Shown here: positions 61,922-64,000 of the stretch, piece by piece
How the letters are laid out: each line of letters starts with the position of its first letter
Position numbering within the stretch: position 1 is the stretch's first letter
Assembly: GCF_042677945.1 (NCBI RefSeq)
Contig: NZ_JBHUDN010000017.1
DNA length: 64,000 nucleotides
DNA from: Haloplanus litoreus
GTDB lineage: Archaea > Halobacteriota > Halobacteria > Halobacteriales > Haloferacaceae
Reading direction: 5' to 3' (one strand)
The notes under the pieces: generated by a model
What the model was told of the DNA's origin: nothing
The model's database searches: none
What the model saw: only the letters and a program-made list of their open reading frames with translations
Translations under genes and position numbers: made by a program

Positions 61922-62740
61922 ATGGTGGACAGAAGTGAGAATACAGACGACGCCCGTGTTGACTTCCGAGTCGTTGAAGCGGCGGAGTCATGGATTAGTG
62001 GTCTCGATGTATTTTTGTTTGATAATCGCCATTTATTCACTCTTATTGGTGTCTTCGGCGCTTTCTCGATCTACCTTCGAGAAGCGGATTTGCCCGCAAC
62101 TGGCCCTGATGAGGTACCGTTAGCGAATCTCGTCTCCTTTTTTGGCTTTGGGATTGTACTCTTGTTGTTCCTGCTTATTCTTATCAAACTCTATTCTAAA
62201 ATGCTATCTCCCGACGAAGGGGACCTCCTGCTTCGACCTGAAAACGTCCCCTATCTGGTGTTCTTTCTCTTTCTGTTGCCGATTATACTCACGCTCATGC
62301 ATTATCTCTCTACCTTCCCTGCTTCTGCCGCCGCTTTCTGGTTCTCTTTTGTGTATCTACTCGCCCCTCTTACTGTATTTTGGGCGCATGACCGTCTTAT
62401 TTCAGAGATCGAGATTCATGCAAAGTTAGCAGATATACTCGGTCGAAGCCGATACACCGGACTTGCGCTATTGTCACTTGTAACGGCACTTGCCGGTCTT
62501 CTTGTTTATACGATTATTGAGACTGTTTATGGACCGAATACCTTTCAGGCCCTAATCGCCGGGGCCCGCCCTTCACAACGATGGCTTCTCTTCATTGCCA
62601 TTTTCATTGCTATTTGGTTTTACGCTGCTACTGCCGGACTTTTTCTCACCGTTATTCAAGCGGTGTGGGCAGGCCTCTCTTCTTGGTTCCCTGATAATTC
62701 CTCAGATGACAATTCCGAAACGGAAAGTGAAGCAGACTAA
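61922..62740 (+). CDS. Polytopic membrane protein of the element
   Basis: 272 residues, about six helices (LFTLIGVFGAFSIYL, LVSFFGFGIVLLLFLLILIKLY, VLVYLVFFLFLLPIILTLMHYL-like segment, FWFSFVYLLAPLTVFWAH, YTGLALLSLVTALAGLLVYTII and LLFIAIFIAIWFYAATAGLFL) and an acidic Ser/Asp/Glu tail. Ends about 230 bases before attR. Not recognised. Confidence 0.65.
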   Translation: MVDRSENTDDARVDFRVVEAAESWISGLDVFLFDNRHLFTLIGVFGAFSIYLREADLPATGPDEVPLANLVSFFGFGIVLLLFLLILIKLYSKMLSPDEGDLLLRPENVPYLVFFLFLLPIILTLMHYLSTFPASAAAFWFSFVYLLAPLTVFWAHDRLISEIEIHAKLADILGRSRYTGLALLSLVTALAGLLVYTIIETVYGPNTFQALIAGARPSQRWLLFIAIFIAIWFYAATAGLFLTVIQAVWAGLSSWFPDNSSDDNSETESEAD

Positions 62741-62966
62741 AATACGAACCTCACGCTCGTTGTATCTCTTGATCGCAACAGCTATGCTATCACTTCACGA
62801 ACGGAATGTTGTAGAACGCCCGACGTAGTCGAGGCGGGAGTGAGTGGTGGTCGGAATCCAACTGGCACGGATTGCCGCGAAACCGCTTGGAATCAACGCA
62901 AAAACTGGTATGTCCGGTATAAACACCTCTACGCCGTCTGCGGAATGTAGAAGATGTGTGTTTCTT

Positions 62967-62989
62967 AGTGGACTCGCCGGGATTTGAAC
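62967..62989. repeat. attR inside the tRNA-Ala 3' end
   Basis: Holds AGTGGACTCGCCGGGATT plus TGAAC, the counterpart of attL. Integration leaves the tRNA functional because the element carries the 3' end copy. Confidence 0.8.
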
Positions 62990-63040
62990 CCGGGGCCTCT
63001 CCCATGCCAAGGGAGTGATCTACCCCTGATCTACGAGCCC
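62969..63040 (-). tRNA. tRNA-Ala (GGC)
   Basis: 72 bases on the minus strand. Acceptor GGGCTCG pairs with CGAGTCC (one G-U), discriminator A. Anticodon stem CTCCC/GGGAG holds the loop TTGGCAT, anticodon GGC. The T-arm CCGGGTTCAAATCCCGG is canonical. TATA-like TTATTA around 63070-63080 fits a promoter. This gene is the insertion target of the element to its left. Confidence 0.97.
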
Positions 63041-63069
63041 TCGTCGCATCGAATCGTACCGCTGTCCAC

Positions 63070-63082
63070 ATAATAAGACCTT
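63070..63082 (-). promoter_or_regulatory. Promoter of tRNA-Ala
   Basis: Minus-strand GGTCTTATTA lies about 33-40 bases before the tRNA 5' end at 63040; a reasonable tRNA promoter position. Confidence 0.4.
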
Positions 63083-63301
63083 CGAATCGGCCGTCGTGTG
63101 CGAGGCGCCGTCTCACGGGCGTCGAGACGGCCGAGCCTCTCGGATTCGAAACGGTTTAGTGCTCGACCCCGAAGAGTTCAACGGGAACGGCGCGACCGCA
63201 AATCTGACTCGCCCGACTGGGCTTGGGATTGCGGGAGTGCGTGTACCGACAGCTGTCGGTCACGGATACGCTTCTGCGGTCTGTGCGGTTCCAATTCATC
63301 T

Positions 63302-63769
63302 ATGGCACGAATGCACACCCGCCGCCGAGGCTCGTCCGGTTCGGACAAGCCGGTGGCAGACGAACCCCCGGAGTGGAGCGACGTAGACGAGGCGGACATC
63401 GAAGAGCGCGTGGTCGAACTCGCCGAGCAGGGTCACGACCCGAGCATCATCGGGATGAAACTGCGCGACGAGGGCGTGAAGGGCACGCCGATCCCCGACG
63501 TGAAGCTGGCGACGGGCCGGAAGATCACGGAGATTCTCGACGCCCACGACGCCGGCGCGGACCTGCCCGAGGACCTGCGCAGCCTGATGCAGCGGGCGAT
63601 TCGCCTGCGCGAGCATATGCAGGAGAACCCGCAGGACCACCAGAACAAGCGCTCGCTCCAGAACACGGAGTCGAAGATCCGCCGTCTGGTGGGCTACTAC
63701 CGCGGCGACGCGCTCGACGAGGACTTCACCTACAGCTACGACGTCGCCGTCGAACTGCTGGAGGAGTAG
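63302..63769 (+). CDS. rps15: 30S ribosomal protein S15 (uS15)
   Basis: 155 residues from the ATG of MARMHTRRRGSSGSDKP. The N-terminal archaeal extension (VDEADIEERVVELAEQGHDPSIIGMKLRDEGVKG) and the conserved helical core (LMQRAIRLREHMQENPQDHQNKRSLQNTESKIRRLVGYY) are intact. Binds the central domain of 16S rRNA. The stop is followed directly by the next gene. Confidence 0.96.
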   Translation: MARMHTRRRGSSGSDKPVADEPPEWSDVDEADIEERVVELAEQGHDPSIIGMKLRDEGVKGTPIPDVKLATGRKITEILDAHDAGADLPEDLRSLMQRAIRLREHMQENPQDHQNKRSLQNTESKIRRLVGYYRGDALDEDFTYSYDVAVELLEE

Positions 63770-64000
63770 ATGTCCACCGCGCCCGCCACCGCTGAGGACG
63801 CCGACGCCGGCGAACTCGCCGTCGCGCTCCGCTCGGCCCCGTTCGTCCGGGTCGTCGCGGCCGCGACCGGCGACTCACTGGCCGCCAGCGGCGTCCTCGT
63901 GCGGGCGCTCAGGGAGCGATCCACCCCGTTCCAGGTGCGCGTCGATCCGACCCCCGACCCGCCGCCGGGCGACGACGACGAACTCGTCGTCGACCTCTCG
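63770..64000 (+). CDS. Probable RecJ/DHH-like protein, N-terminal part (truncated by window edge)
   Basis: 77 residues visible, starting MSTAPATAEDADAGELAVALR directly after the rps15 stop. The run SAPFVRVVAAATGDSLAASGVLVRALRER matches the first strand-helix of haloarchaeal RecJ-like proteins found beside rps15, but the catalytic DADG motif is replaced by ATGD. An inactive DHH-like protein is inferred. The window ends here. Confidence 0.45.
   Translation, partial: MSTAPATAEDADAGELAVALRSAPFVRVVAAATGDSLAASGVLVRALRERSTPFQVRVDPTPDPPPGDDDELVVDLS

Larger units (their letters stand above)
52019..62984. mobile_element. Integrative element at tRNA-Ala(GGC), about 10.9 kb
   Basis: An 18-base identical direct repeat (AGTGGACTCGCCGGGATT) stands at 52019-52036 and at 62967-62984, the latter being the 3' end of the minus-strand tRNA-Ala. 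The tyrosine integrase starts 135 bases inside the left copy. Inside, the genes are visibly AT-richer than the host, with different codon use and many long intergenic gaps. Cargo: five small modules split by integrase relics, then a SWIM protein, a winged helix, an Fe-S-type helicase and a membrane protein. No capsid, portal or conjugation genes, so it is more like an island or satellite than a virus. Confidence 0.85.

Noticed and set aside
63098..63301. N-terminal extension of rps15
   Set aside because: In-frame but Ser/Arg-rich and not part of the S15 family; the ATG at 63302 gives the conserved start.

Overview
The window is from the chromosome of a halophilic archaeon (class Halobacteria). 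It is GC-rich, its proteins are strongly acidic, genes are often leaderless behind TATA-like boxes, and many families are haloarchaeal (DUF7504, DUF7344, UPF0179, Bat-type HTH, Tat lipoproteins, pyruvoyl arginine decarboxylase). The genus cannot be fixed from this sequence alone.

Region 1 (1-12.8 kb) is a rearranged, decaying zone. It holds the end of a P1B-4 metal ATPase, a CBS-domain protein and a malate:quinone oxidoreductase. Between them lie gene fragments (MATE transporter, RNase J). A 5'-truncated aCPSF1/FttA nuclease stops exactly at the first repeat of a leaderless six-repeat CRISPR array with no cas genes. A HicBA toxin-antitoxin pair, a mini zinc ribbon, a cluster of inverted repeats and a mobile-type DUF7845-like gene follow.

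Region 2 (12.8-27.1 kb) is the complete S10-spc ribosomal super-operon on the minus strand. It runs from a SPOUT methylase through L3, L4, L23, L2, S19, L22, S3, L29, RNase P component 1, S17, L14, L24, S4e, L5, S14, S8, L6, L32e, L19e, L18, S5, L30 and L15 to SecY. Start and stop codons mostly overlap or lie within a few bases.

Region 3 (27.3-51.8 kb) is ordinary host chromosome. It has tRNA-Gly(GCC) and tRNA-Glu(TTC), each followed by a copy of a tRNA 3' end; small zinc proteins, lipoproteins and regulators; a four-gene PrkA-PrkA-YeaH-SpoVR operon; UPF0179; a deacylase; pyruvoyl arginine decarboxylase; gamma carbonic anhydrase; an acyl-CoA synthetase; a KhtTU-like K+/H+ antiporter pair; and an amidase.

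Region 4 (about 52.0-63.0 kb) is an AT-richer integrative element inserted at the 3' end of tRNA-Ala(GGC). A tyrosine integrase lies next to the left att copy. Cargo genes follow one by one: membrane proteins, a coiled-coil protein, a PD-(D/E)XK nuclease, a SWIM protein, a winged helix, an XPD/DinG-like Cys-rich helicase and a further membrane protein. The first five cargo genes are separated by relics of integrase C-termini (four scars), which suggests the island grew by repeated insertion of small integrase-plus-one-gene units at the same site. This is the most novel part of the window, together with the CRISPR/aCPSF1 junction.

Region 5 (63.3-64.0 kb) returns to the core chromosome with ribosomal protein S15 and the start of a probable RecJ/DHH-like gene.
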